From Hofstenia miamia (lineage: Eukaryota > Xenacoelomorpha > Acoela), in the NCBI GenBank assembly GCA_004352715.1, contig SCFE01000034.1:1316206-1380205 (forward strand): DNA of 64,000 bases, given 5' to 3'. Under the pieces are notes generated by a model. It did not search any database. It saw nothing but the letters and a program-made list of their open reading frames with translations, and was not told the DNA's origin. Made by a program: the position numbers and the translations under genes. Position 1 is the first letter of the stretch, and every line of letters begins with the position of its first letter. Shown piece by piece: positions 13,344 through 25,638 of the stretch.

Positions 13344-13709
13344 CCATTGGGGGATTTTCATTAAAATTTAAATTTAAATATTTTTAGCTAAAAATGTTCA
13401 ATTTAGTTTAAATTCTTTAAAAATGAAGTGACTATTAAAAAATATTTGCTAATTTTTCGAGAATCCACTGTCTCTTTCGTGTTCAGATGATGTCACTAAC
13501 TTTAGATTTTCCAGAATTTCATCTTACAAATAAATAGTTTTATGATTCAAAAGTTAGTGACATCATCTGAAGAAGAAAGAGACAGTGAATTTCTGCAAAT
13601 TTAGCAAATATTTTTTATTGGTTTTTTTATTTTTAAGGAATTTAAACTAAGTTAAACATTTTTAGCTAAGATTATTCAAATTTAAATTATAGTGAAAATC
13701 CCCCAATGG
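13344..13709. repeat. Foldback (MITE-like) inverted repeat
   Basis: Two arms of about 160 bp, 13344-13503 and 13550-13709, are inverted copies of each other with scattered mismatches and a loop of about 46 bp. Both outer ends read CCATTGGGGGATTTTCA inward and both inner ends carry GATGATGTCACTAACT. There is no coding sequence. It lies at the border between the CG-poor block and normal-composition DNA. Confidence 0.8.
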
Positions 13710-14289
13710 GGGGATTATAAATATAACTTAGTTTTCAATTGGTAGAAAATAATGACGTACTAAAGCAAATTCACACGCATTATAGCCTTGTCGTATTAAA
13801 TATTTTTTTGTAATTTTACTCTATTACTATGTGTTTACCATTATTATATTTAATATTTTAATGAAAACTATTAAATATAGTTACTAAAGTATAACTTACA
13901 ATGTTTTACAGTTTCAAAAAACTGTTGTCACAGTGCTAAATTGTTTTTATATCGGTAAAATAAAAAAGCTATAGCGACTCAACTATTGATTTTTTCACAA
14001 TTTGGAGGATGTCACATTGTTCCTCATAAAAATTTGACTCAGAAAAGTTATTTAGTTGAGTCATAAGAATTTTTTTAAAAAATGTAACCTGAACTGAATT
14101 TAATCCCAATAATGCTTGTATCCTTTTCTCCGGTTTTTAACTAGAAATACAAACATTGCATTTACTTTATAAATTTAAGCTGATATATCTAATCTAAGTT
14201 CCCCATAAATTAGCCTAAGCTTTGCAATGTTTCTAACGTTTACTACTTCAGACAATTTTCTTTAGTCACAATTTAAACGTTTAATTCTT

Positions 14290-14795
14290 AATTGGAAAGC
14301 GTACACATTACGGCGAATAAATAATAAACTTGATTCATCGAATATCTGATGTAATTCCAAAGAAATTGGAATTCATGCTATTTTTAGCGAGTTTACTTCA
14401 CACTAGCAGCATCATGTCTATGTTCGACTACTGTGCCCCTCTCTTTAGCGGTAGTTCGAAAGAAAACTGTATGAAAATTGACAGGCTCCTAAACAGATGC
14501 TCCAGAATAATAAATGGCTGCTGGGAACTGCATGACGGAATACGCATTTCTTATATGAACCGTCGAAATGAACTATCAATGAGTCTGTTCATGAAAATAA
14601 ATAACTCTGATCATCACTTGAACCACCTTCTTCCACCTAGGACCCAAAGTGGTCACTATCAAATAAAATTCCACAGACTTAATATAAGAAGGAATTAGTT
14701 TATCCCCTCCATGGCACGCAATGCCAATCAGCAAACTTAATTAGATGATGTTTTTAATACATATTAAATAAACGTTTACTACTACTACTAGCTTA
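14290..14795 (+). mobile_element. 3' fragment of a CR1/jockey-like non-LTR retrotransposon
   Basis: The frame at 14330-14698 encodes 122 residues typical of the region after the reverse transcriptase domain of CR1/jockey-type elements: a CAPLFSG-type motif, then the segment IDRLLNRCSRIING and an arginine-rich end. It is 5' truncated, with no polymerase motifs. The fragment ends in a short (TAC)n microsatellite at about 14776-14792 after an AATAAA-like signal, as in elements that end in a simple repeat instead of poly(A). Assignment to a clade is tentative. Confidence 0.55.
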
Positions 14796-14962
14796 ATCCA
14801 ATTTTGAGTTAGTGTTAGGATTAAGATTCTGGTTATGTTTAGGTGTAGTTGCGAATATAAAATTTCAATAATTAATCGTTGATGTAAGATATGAATATTT
14901 TAGGTGAAATTTGTTTTAACCATGTTTTTAGCTTGTTATTGCAAGAATTATTGCCCTAGAAT

Positions 14963-16838
14963 CAGTGGCGTTTGCCCCAGTTGGGGCGGCCATTTTAGTA
15001 CAGGGACGGCCAAGGGCAATTTAAATTAAAAGATATTAATGAAGGTATTTATATCCGTGCTACAATATGCTATAGAATATAACGTATTTTTTACCGAAAC
15101 TACTGAAAAAAATTTAACATATATATTCAACAAAAATAGAGTATTGTTTAAATTCAAAAATATATATTTTAGCTTTCGCTCAAATACATCTTTGTTAATA
15201 CTATCTCAGAATAAAATCTAAGTTCATTGACACTTGGTTGCCATTGAAGCAATTCAAAAACGGTAGCACATGTGGTGTGTGTTGGCTGATGACACTCAGA
15301 ACAATAATCGATAGTTTCACTAGATTTACCATTAAGGCTGCGACTTGGTTATATGTACGTGCTTGTATTAGAGTTCATTAGAAGCATTCCTATTGCAGAT
15401 TCTGATCACCGGTCGAGACAAGTGCAAAATTTTCTAATTCAACCTGAGTCTGCAAATAATTTAATTCCATATTAATTACTTTATACTTCTTAAACTAAAA
15501 TATGCTAACAATATTCAATCTTTTACAATAATAATTTATTTTAGTACAGTGAGGTACGAAAATATATTACATGACTGGACTGGTTTGGGACTATTACTCA
15601 AAAATTAAACGCGAACAATGTTTTGTAGATCTCTAGTTTAGTTTATGTGCATAAGATATACTAGAATTGCGGATTTCTAAAATGAATTATATAATGGCAT
15701 GTATATCTTTTCATTTTTAATGCTTTTTCTTTCATATAATATAAAGTAAAAGTCGGATGATAGCATGGGAAAACTAAATGGCTTAGTGGAAAATATGATA
15801 GGTAAAATGCTTTTGAAAGAGTTTTGCTATTAAATCTACATAATTATCACTCTCAAAAAATAAGTGCCAGAGTTTTGTAGAGTAAAGTATTAAGGTATGT
15901 TCAATAGTTACAATTTAAATCAAAGTATAGAATGCTAATATTTGTTCTTCTTTATCTAATTTTAGCCTAATTGCTAATATTTGTTCTTCTTTATCTAATT
16001 TTAGCCTAATGACTAAATATGATTGCTTAATGTCAAGAATTTATTAAGATGACAATTCAGAAAATTTGCATTACCTATGCATTAATAAAAATTTGATAAT
16101 TAAAATATTGAACATTCTTAACCTACGCCTATTCAGCCATTATTAAGGCTCTATCTTCTTTTANATGCTAATATTTGTTCTTCTTTATCTAATTTTAGCC
16201 TAATGACTAAATATGATTGCTTAATGTCAAGAATTTATTAAGATGACAATTCAGAAAATCTGCATTACCTATGCATTAATAAAAATTTGATAAGTAAAAT
16301 ATTGAACATTCTTAACCTACGCCTATTCAGCCATTATTAAGGCTCTATCTTCTTTTACCAGAGATAAAAAGGATTAAGGCTTTCCCGCCACAATGATCCT
16401 TCACCTGTAGTATACAGCTTGCAATTACGTTAATTTAAATTAACTATAATTTTTCATAGTATATTTTTATGCAATAGAATGCACAATTAACATGTAAAAT
16501 AACTTGATGTGAAATAAAGGAATGAGGACTGCGCGCATTGTTAGTCAAATTTTAAAGATTATAATTGTACAGACATAATAACCAGATGTTTATTTTCATT
16601 CATATTTGTAATGATTACATTATTACTTATATTTGATATACTCATTAGCACAGAAATTCAAACAGTAATTTAATTAAGAGTCATTTAATCAAAACAATAC
16701 TAGGCCTATTTCATGTGTCAATATTCAGTTTTATATAATGCTATGCAGGAATCATATCACTACCAAATATTTAAGGCGGGCCATTTTTTAAAATGCACTG
16801 CGGCTTTATTTCTAATTGGTGCGGCCAGGCCGCCCTTC
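14963..16838. mobile_element. Putative non-autonomous hAT-like element (1.9 kb)
   Basis: The left end CAGTGGCGTTTGCCCC resembles hAT termini and the right end, read inward, is GAAGGGCGGCC. Both termini lie next to GGGCGGCC motifs. The flanks CCTAGAAT (14955-14962) and CTTAGAAT (16839-16846) could be an 8 bp target duplication with one change. No transposase is visible inside. The terminal match is poor, so this remains a proposal. Confidence 0.35.
15932..16357. repeat. 39 bp tandem duplication plus N-linked duplicated block
   Basis: A unit containing gctaatatttgttcttc is repeated in tandem at about 15935-16010. The 192 bp block 15972-16163 is then repeated almost identically at 16166-16357 with a single n at 16164 between them. 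The tandem pair may be real; the large repeat around the n is probably an assembly artefact. Confidence 0.7.
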
Positions 16839-16846
16839 CTTAGAAT

Positions 16847-19379
16847 ACTTTAATAAGTAAATATGTGCAGGAAACATTATCTTGGGTTTATATGTGGTGA
16901 AAATAATTGAACTTTTTCTCACTTATAATTATTGAATGTTTAGCAAATCATTGCATGGGCACTTAGCTAATAATTATGAATAAATAATAGGTTGAATGTA
17001 GAGCTTCAAAACAAATGCACACACATCATATTGTTTAGAAGCTAGAATCCGGAAATGGTTATTACTCAAACATTTTTCAAATATTTTCGCAATAAGTTTC
17101 TACATTACAAATGACATGAAATCATTAAAAATGTTTTATTTAGTTTATCGAAAGTTACACATGTGGTATTTTCTTACTGGGTGGGCTTTGAATGTAGTTA
17201 TCTGCAATTTTGTTGTGAGATATTAATGTATTATTTGTTATTTCAAATGACTAGAGAAACATTTGCTTATATTTTACTTATTTGAAAAGGGAGCAATGCA
17301 CGTTTAGATATTTTATATAAAATTCCAAATATAAACCCTGTTCTTTGAGTCGTTTTTTTCGCAGAGTTCACTTATGTTCCTAAATTTAAAATTCAATTTT
17401 TTAGGTTGCGAGTTATTTTTTACTTTCGCCTCATGTGATTTTCAGAAATATAGTTTCATGCAGCTGATAAAACTGAAACAACCACATAAATACCTAGAAA
17501 ATTCTTGAAATTTACTCAAAACACGTGAGGTGAATGTAACGGTCAAATTCACCTTATCTGCGTCACTTCTTTCGATAAACATCATGATGAGTATTTTTAT
17601 ATTATATTGACTATTGTGGTTATATCTCAACTTTTAGACATAGTTAAAGTGAATAAACTATCAAAGACTTTTAAATCGTAGAATTTATTGTAGTTTATTT
17701 GAAGAAAATTTCAATCAATTGAGGGGACATTCAATCAATTTTATTTAGTAAATTAATGAATATTTTAGAAAATTAGAATACAATAGATAAAATATTTTAT
17801 GAATATTTACTATAATATATTATTTGAATGAGAGAGTTATTTTAATGACTTTAGGCGTAAAAATTAATAATTAATCTTAGCTTCTAAAATATTCATATTT
17901 TGAGATTTTGGAAATGTCGGTGAACTAAGCGCTAAGAATTACTCATAGAAGACTTTGTTTTTTGAAAAATTTTAATGACAGAGCTTAATTTGAATTTAAC
18001 CTGAAAAAATAAGCTTCAAATTTATGTGTATTTTTTCAATGACTTCGTTATAAAAAATAATATGCCCACCCAGAGCTTAGCTACATGAACCTGAAAATAT
18101 GTCAGAAAACTGCTATTTTCAACAAAAAATAATGTTTATTCGATATTTCGTGATAAACCTAAATCGTCTTGTTAAGAAGATGCTAGTTGCACTATGGATG
18201 AATGCAAATTGTATTTCTGACATATCACATGTTTTTCAATCCAAATTCTATTTCTGACATATCACATGTTTTTCTTAGTCTAGCAAGCAGGCCACTTATA
18301 GAGCCCATTCTCGAAAAATGTGCAGAATGAGTTGCAGTTTGTCCAATTCCATAATTTCTAATACCAAATTTTCGTATCAAATCAACCAATTCGATATGCT
18401 TTCATTTTAAATTTTGAAAAAACCGAAATTCTATTTTGATCCTTGAAAAACTAGCAATGCGCCTTTAATACAGAGTTACAATTGGCAATTACATATGCTT
18501 CGTTATTTATCATTCAATTGTCAATTTTCTAAAAATGAAATTTTTCATACAAATAGAGCATGTTGAACACAGTGACCAATATATAGCCAGCATATGTTTA
18601 ATAAATTCAAAAAACAGATATAGGAAATTTAATCGACTTTACAAGTAAACTTTGAAAAAAAACATTATTTTTAATTTCTCACTGAATATGAAAGAATTTT
18701 TTCTATTATCAATGAAGTAGGCTGTCAAACTTGCTAGAGCAAAGAACGATAGAACATAATTTTAAAACATTTTGGTGGTACTATGGCCATACTTCAGCGA
18801 AGTTTTTCTAGCTGGTTGGTAAATTCGAAGGTGCAAGTTTTATTCTGCAAAATCTCCTGGGGTAATTTAAACCAGAGCATAAGCCGTCTACTGGACTAGT
18901 ACTGATTTGAAACTGTAGTCAACATTTTGTTACTTAATTTAATTTTCGTTCGAAATATCAGAATTTAAATTGGAAATTATAAAAATATTGAACACATATC
19001 GTGTCAACAAGTAACAGTTAATCATATTTATAAGTTATAAATTGAGATTTACTAATTTGATTTATAAATCATAATAGTAACAAGAAAATATACATTTGTA
19101 TGTGTAGTGATAAAAATCATTAGCAGTAGACACTACGTAGTTGATCATTTAATTTTGGAAACACCGTACAATTTTTTAAAATTTAAATTCATATTTTAAA
19201 AATTCTAAATATTAATTTTTTAATTAGTATGGTTTATTATAGCATTAATCTCAACCAGAAGAAGCTTGTGCTAACGATAGTCACAGGATATCTAATTCTT
19301 TTTATGTTAATGTATAATCAGCACATTTCAAAAAACTTATTTCTTTGCAACTATCGTTAGTTATTCACTTGAAAAGCCA
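16847..19379. other. Intergenic DNA without a recognised gene
   Basis: AT-rich DNA with no supported reading frame. It holds one direct repeat pair at about 18206-18275, where a segment with TTTCTGACATATCACATG occurs twice about 36 bp apart. I see no transposase or RNA gene. The last few hundred bases should contain the promoter of the phosphoesterase gene, but no clear core element stands out. Confidence 0.6.
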
Positions 19380-20153
19380 ATGTTGGAATCCGATATTTAT
19401 GCTAGAAATCCCAATCGAGCATGGCGGAAACGAAAGTGTGACGAAATTGTTAAGTTTGTAGATCCATCGTCTTTATTAATCGAAGATAACAATAAACTTC
19501 GTGTAGTTTGCATATCAGATACCCATGGTAAGCATAATGAAGTTGAACTTCCAAAGGGGGATATTCTTATTCATGCGGGTGATTTTACCGAAACTGGAAC
19601 GCAAAAGCAAGTTGAAATTTTTAATGACTGGTTAGATTCAATCAAAGATGATTTTAAACATATCATTGTGATTGCTGGTAATCATGAAAAGTGCTTAGAC
19701 CCTGAAACTGATGTCGCAGAACATTTTAAAGGTAAAGATCTTGTAACAAATTGTACATTTTTGGAGCACGAAGAAGTCAATATTGAAGGATATAAGTTCT
19801 TTGGATCGCCATACACACCTAATTTTTACGATTGGGCATTTATGCAAGATCGAGTGGATGCTATCCATAGGTGGAATGAAATTCCAAAAGATGTAGACAT
19901 TTTGATTACTCATGGTCCCCCAGTTGGGTACTTAGATACGGCAGGATTTAAATTTAGTGAAAGAACGGGCTGTGTAAATCTATTAAATGTTATAAAATCA
20001 ATAAAGCCAAAATATCATATATTTGGTCATATACATGAAAGCTATGGAATGTTGACAAATGACAGAACCATTTTTATCAATGCTTCGATTTGCGATTTTT
20101 CGTACGAACCTATAAACACTCCATTTGTATTTGATATTCCTTTAAAAAGATAA
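19380..20153 (+). CDS. MPPED2: Metallophosphoesterase of the MPPED1/MPPED2 (UPF0046) family
   Basis: A single-exon frame of 257 residues. The calcineurin-like phosphoesterase motifs appear in order: SDTHG (D47, H49), GDFTETG (D68), GNHE (N101, H102), THGPP (H178) and GHIHESYG (H217, H219). These residues bind two metal ions in this fold, and the family hydrolyses phosphodiester bonds such as cyclic nucleotides. The C-terminal INAS...PINTPFVFDIP block is typical of MPPED proteins. The GHIH motif keeps the histidine that is a glycine in mammalian MPPED2, so an active enzyme is expected. The N-terminus is shorter than in vertebrates, and the first ATG after in-frame stops was chosen. It has no signal peptide, so it is probably cytosolic. 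MPPED1 versus MPPED2 orthology cannot be settled from sequence alone. It lies 3 kb upstream of ERCC4 on the same strand with no sign of co-regulation. Confidence 0.93.
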   Translation: MLESDIYARNPNRAWRKRKCDEIVKFVDPSSLLIEDNNKLRVVCISDTHGKHNEVELPKGDILIHAGDFTETGTQKQVEIFNDWLDSIKDDFKHIIVIAGNHEKCLDPETDVAEHFKGKDLVTNCTFLEHEEVNIEGYKFFGSPYTPNFYDWAFMQDRVDAIHRWNEIPKDVDILITHGPPVGYLDTAGFKFSERTGCVNLLNVIKSIKPKYHIFGHIHESYGMLTNDRTIFINASICDFSYEPINTPFVFDIPLKR

Positions 20154-20246
20154 TCTGTCTCGAAATTTGAAAATATATTTTATTGTATGTGTTTTTGGTG
20201 TCATTCGTTAATCACACAACTGCTGAAAAGAGTAATCAGGAATCTA

Positions 20247-20252
20247 AATAAA
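20247..20252 (+). terminator. Polyadenylation signal of the phosphoesterase gene
   Basis: An AATAAA hexamer lies about 94 bases after the stop codon of the phosphoesterase in AT-rich 3' sequence. Position and context fit a poly(A) signal. Confidence 0.45.
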
Positions 20253-20259
20253 TTTTGTT

Positions 20260-21203
20260 AAACTTTTTGATAAAATTCAAGAAAATCAAACATTCATAAA
20301 AAAATCCAAAAATCAACAAAATTTTGAAATTTAAAAAAATTGCGCTAGGTCTGTAAAAGTCGCAGAAAACTTATTTTAGCAGTAGGTGTATGGTGGTGAA
20401 GTCCGTGCATATTGTTGAATTTAAACACAAAAATTTCACCCACCCTAATATCCATGGCATAAAGCCTAACAGATAAATTTATTCATTCTAATGAATAAAT
20501 TTTTGGGCAAAATACCGTAAAGTGAACAGTAGAATTGAGCTCAACCATTTTGTTGTACAAATCTCACAATATTAAATCTTTGTACCAAGATATACAAAAC
20601 AACTCAAGAAATGCTCGTGCATTTTAAATTTTCCTTTGTCAAATATTTCCTTTGAATATGGATCGATCCATGTAAATTCTTGTGGATTGGATTGGGTATG
20701 GCTAGGCAGCACAAGTTGACAAAACTAATTTAAATTATCATCTCAGTACGCGCTTACATAACTACATTTTAAAATTGAACATTTAATCCCAAGCTTTGTA
20801 GCAGGAAATTTCTACTTCATTGTAACTTTTTAGTGAAGTTTGGTTCTGCTTAATTTTGATATCCATGATAATCCCTCTTCTAACAAATTTTAAAAATAGT
20901 TCTAAGTGCATGCTTTTTCATATCAGATATTCGTTGCAAGACAAAGGCTTGTTTTTAATGAGCATCAACAGGAATTAGAATTTTGAATACAGAATGAAAG
21001 GATACAAGGATTTCGCACGGATAAAAATGCTTTTACCTGAAAATAAACAGCTTTACTAAAAAAGTTCAATTTTTGTGCGACTTCTAAATGTTGTCTAGGG
21101 GTCTTCTCCTATTTTCACATGGCACGTTTTATGACAAAATAAAAAGATTAAGAATGAGGAATGCGAATTCGGAGAGTTTCGTTTTTTCCTTATGACATGA
21201 GCC

Positions 21204-21234
<31 letters not shown>

Positions 21235-21235
21235 C
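20260..21235. other. Intergenic DNA without a recognised gene
   Basis: No supported coding or RNA gene. A (TA)n run lies at about 21207-21228. Confidence 0.6.
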
Positions 21236-22422
21236 TATCGCTAAGTACGTGCATTTGGGGAGTCCATGCGCTTATTTTGTACTAAAAAAATTTTGGTGTG
21301 ATCATTTCTTTTATGGTCGTATATATATTTTTTCACCATTTATATAGTAGTACTTAGCGGTAATATAAATTTGCAAAGAGTACTTAGCGGTCGTATGAAT
21401 GTAATTTTGGCTTACTTGGCGGTCAGTATATGTGTCGTATCAGTTGAGCATTTTCCATATAGCTTAATTTAAAAAAAATTGCTTCCAACCATCAAATTAG
21501 AGATTTCGATTTTTCATTAATATGGTTAAAATCGTATATGCGATACCAAAGTAAACCTTGCATGCAGCAAACAGGTTCGCCCGCAGAGTTTTAGAAACTG
21601 TACTCACAAGGAAAAAAAGCACGAATACGCACATTGGCAAAGAAGCGCAAAAATTGAAAATGCGTACGCCTGTGGGCGGGCCTGGCAAGGAAAATCATAC
21701 AAACTATTTGAAACATTATTAATGATTTATTGAAAATTTTCAATTATGTTTATGAATAGAAAGCGAACATTCTTTTTGTTTCGCATTAATTAACTAGGTG
21801 AGGATGGTCGTCATGTCACCGATATCTTATCGCTGACGAATATAAAAAGAGTTATTTCACATGATTTATTCTACATAGGATGTCTCAATATGCGGCAAAT
21901 TTTCTTAGGACGAAAACAATCCATTTACAGCCTCACGACCTTGATAAAAATGCCTCGACTTAAAGATATGGTTGCACGACTTCTTGCTCTAAAAGAAAAA
22001 AAATCCGAAAATCTAGATATAATGACGAAAGAACTCCAGATGCTGTGGTCAGCATTTAGTTTACTCATAGTTACGACAAAGGAAATACGACGAAAGTTCA
22101 TTCTATTCCTGAAAAATTACGTTTATTTGGCTTTGATGATGATTTCATCGAACTCTTCCAGTCTTACCTGTCCAATCGTCCTCATTCTTTCGAATTATAA
22201 CTTAGTAGAACTTGGATTGTATGCAACATTGTGCTTTACAAATGTTAATTATTTTGTTGTTATTAAAATTTTAGTTGAAAATAATATTTTTCCCATATGT
22301 CGCATGATTTCAGTTCAATTATAACCTTAGTATAATGCAAATGTACATTCCAGTCATAATAAATATTACAAAAATTTATGTACCTCTCTATCATAATAAA
22401 AAATCACAAGTACGCAGCGGTC
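21236..22422. repeat. Region bounded by copies of a GTACTTAGCGGTC motif
   Basis: A 12-13 bp motif occurs five times: inverted at 21236-21248 (ATCGCTAAGTAC) and direct at 21350 (GTACTTAGCGGTA), 21380 (GTACTTAGCGGTC), 21411 (CTTACTTGGCGGTC) and 22410 (GTACGCAGCGGTC). The outermost copies are inverted relative to each other. This arrangement resembles subterminal repeats of a DNA transposon, but no transposase or target duplication was found. Confidence 0.35.
21890..22220 (+). pseudogene. Reverse transcriptase fragment of a non-LTR element
   Basis: In one frame at about 22083-22200 the DNA encodes KLRLFGFDDDFIELFQSYLS, which matches the segment following motif A in jockey/CR1-type reverse transcriptases (K-L-x-x-x-G-F...F-x-x-Y-L). 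The upstream part is in a different frame and degraded. The 144-codon open frame at 21890-22324 runs across this in another frame and is not the real product. Confidence 0.4.
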
Positions 22423-22429
22423 AAAATGC

Positions 22430-23147
22430 TACCAAATTTTGGCACATAGCAGTCTTGTGGCATTTAAATATTAACTGTGTGTATTCGCGTATATAAGTAT
22501 TATTTTATTTAAATCGTTGAACAATTTCCCATGATGATTAATTTATTTATTTGAGTCGACTAATCGTTTGTACAACACAAGAATTGAAAAACTACTTCTA
22601 GGCTACGTAGATAGTTTTGTATTTGGAGATGCAAGTTCCAATGACTATCATAAATACCAAATGCGTTAATAAACTGAATCAATGAGTAGTAATTGTATTC
22701 TATGTCATCAACTTATTATTATAGAGCTACGGTTGGTTTTGATTCAAATTTTCCAAGCTAATCCAAATTGAAGTTTTAAAATCAGACCCTATATTAGAAA
22801 CCAACCTCGTGCTGAGAATTCTGAATGTCACTCTCCTCTGATGCCTTGTAGTGTTGATAAAATATACTTGCAGATAGACTACATAAACTCATTTTCTTAA
22901 TATATTATCTGCAGCCATAATACAATTTAATGTAAAGAAAACCACACTGTCATAAATGACAAATGCGTACCGTCTTTTTGAAAAATTCACCTAATCCGAA
23001 CCATTAGACTTTTTTCAAAACATCACCCAAACCAGCACATGGGTCTATCAAAGACTAATTTAGCTTTTATTCCTTTTCAATAGGAATTTTATCAATATGA
23101 AAATGCGTTTTGATGTGCTGTATATAATTGAGGAGTATATATTTTAG
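22430..23147. other. Upstream region of ERCC4, nothing recognised
   Basis: AT-rich DNA without a supported gene. It should contain the ERCC4 promoter and 5' UTR, but no distinct core motif can be identified by eye. Confidence 0.5.
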
Positions 23148-23292
23148 ATGACCAACTTTGGTTCAATTTTGATGTACGAGAAAGAAATAGTCGCTCAAGC
23201 TTTAAAAGATGACAGTTTAAATATACTAGCTCTTGGACTAGGAATCGAAAGAGTTTTCTTTGCCTTATTAAAGCAAATCTGTCAAAGAAAAG
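23148..23292 (+). CDS. ERCC4: ERCC4 exon 1
   Basis: Encodes the N-terminus, including MYEKEIVAQAL and GLGIERVFFALL, equivalent to the start of the XPF helicase-like domain. Two in-frame ATGs lie at 23148 and 23172; the second aligns better with the family start. Ends in phase 1 at AAG|GTCTTT, a weak donor that still joins in frame to exon 2. Confidence 0.85.
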
Positions 23293-25599
23293 GTCTTTTC
23301 CTTTTTTCTAAATAATCGCTTACTAAAAAATAGATTTCAAGCAGTTTTGGAGCATATCTTCATAGGTGTCATTGTAATTAGATTGTATCCTGATCGGAGT
23401 ATTCACAGATTTTTTAGCCCGCTTTTCACGACTTTGATATTCTTTTTTCAAGTCGCTTTTCAATATAGCGGTTTTGTAAAACAGCTTTTGCCACTACATT
23501 AATTAGTAAAGTCTTATTGTTATTTTTATTATTACAGTTTTAAAAGACAAACACTTATTACATGATTAGCGTAAATTACCTTTCATATCTGATTTCTGTT
23601 TTTTTATATTTTAATAATGCTATTTGGATACAAACCAGGGAAAGTGTTCCTTCAACGATTTTTATGGTTGAACTAGTCGATTTGAAATACGGGATTTAAG
23701 GTGGGACCTCTTAATCAAGCAATTTGTCAAACCATTGCTTATAAAAGTTTGCTTATGTCATAGTTAGATAGATCTTGGTGTATGAAAAAGTTTGATGTAT
23801 CATGATATGACCTTTACCTTGACCTTAAAATATTTTGGCATTGACAGTGACCTTCACTGTGACCTTTGATATAAATATTTTGCTTAAATCTTAGTTCAGG
23901 ATCTAGGTAATACATCTTGGAACATACCTTGAAAAAATCATCACAATCCATTGAAAATCTTTAGAAACTTTCAAAATTCGAAAAACTTATTTTGAGATAA
24001 TCACATTTTTATAAACGGATATCAACTACTGCAGAAACGTGCAGGTTGGTTTTTCTAGTATCAAAAGATGTCTCTATGTTAAGCAATTCAATTAAGTTAT
24101 TTTATTGTATCTATTTGAGAAATAATAAATGAAAAAACAAAATGTACCTTTGCTAGGCAAAACATTTGCTGATTTTAGCATATAAAACTCACTTTTTTTT
24201 GGCAAATATGATATTTTTGGTTAAAATCGATTAGCGTAAGAAAAGTAGGTGCCTTACCAATATAATTATGCTCAAAAATGAATTTCTCATATTTAGGTAA
24301 CACTACTCTTTTTTAGATGCATTTGCATTAATATTAGAAGCATCCAATGAGCAAGCTGAATATTTTATAAGAGAGCTTAGTTGTACTGATATAAAAGAGC
24401 AAAGCCGTCCTTGCATCATTTCTTCATGTTCTCAAAATGAACGTCATTCATTCTATAAGGTAAAGATAGAAAACTGTATTTAAAATAGACTTTTAGTATA
24501 GGCCACAAAAATGCAATATATATATATATATATAGGGTTGCCCATAAGTTATTACGTTTCAAATCAATGTTCCATACGTTTCGAAAATCCTATCAAAAAA
24601 TAATCAAACAACATCAAAATTATATTCTATATAGAAATATGTGAAGTAAACAAAATAACCGAGTAAACAAAAACTACAGATATTTATCATATGGATCGAC
24701 TTGCAAGCCGCCAATATCGATACAAAGTTGAAGACGCCTGAATGTGCGCTTTGGATTTTGTGTATAACATCAACTTCGATTTCATTAAATGCCTGACCAA
24801 CTGCTTGCTTAATTATACTCCAGAGCGCATTGTCACAGGATGTTAAATCTGGACTCCTGGCGGGCCATGCTGTGGGGCCGAATTTGCCCACCCACTTGTA
24901 TGGAAACTGTTCATTAAAAAAGGCACGTGTTGCAAGAGCTGTATGGACTGGCGCTCCATCTTGCTGAAAATGACATAGGTGTGCGATACCACGTTGTTGT
25001 AGCTCGGGTAAAAAATTTCAGTGAGAAGCTGTCTGTAGTGATTGGTTTAATTCACTAATTCACTGATTGGTTTGAAACGTAGTAACTTATGGGCCACCCT
25101 GTATGTATATATATATATNNNNNNNNNNNNNNNNNNNNNNNNNNNNNNNNNNNNNNNNNNNNNNNNNNNNNNNNNNNNNNNNNNNNNNNNNNNNNNNNNN
25201 NNNNNNNNNNNNNNNNNNNNNNNNNNNNNNNNNNNNNNNNNNNNNNNNNNNNNNNNNNNNNNNNNNNNNNNNNNNNNNNNNNNNNNNNNNNNNNNNNNNN
25301 NNNNNNNNNNNNNNNNNNNNNNNNNNNNNNNNNNNNNNNNNNNNNNNNNNNNNNNNNNNNNNNNNNNNNNNNNNNNNNNNNNNNNNNNNNNNNNNNNNNN
25401 NNNNNNNNNNNNNNNNNNNNNNNNNNNNNNNNNNNNNNNNNNNNNNNNNNNNNNNNNNNNNNNNNNNNNNNNNNNNNNNNNNNNNNNNNNNNNNNNNNNN
25501 NNNNNNNNNNNNNNNNNNNNNNNNNNNNNNNNNNNNNNNNNNNNNNNNNNNNNNNNNNNNNNNNNNNNNNNNNNNNNNNNNNNNNNNNNNNNNNNNNNN

Positions 25600-25638
<39 letters not shown>

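Noticed and set aside
21890-22324. 144-codon frame as an independent gene upstream of ERCC4
   Set aside because: Another frame of the same DNA encodes a recognisable reverse transcriptase segment, so this frame is not the biological one.
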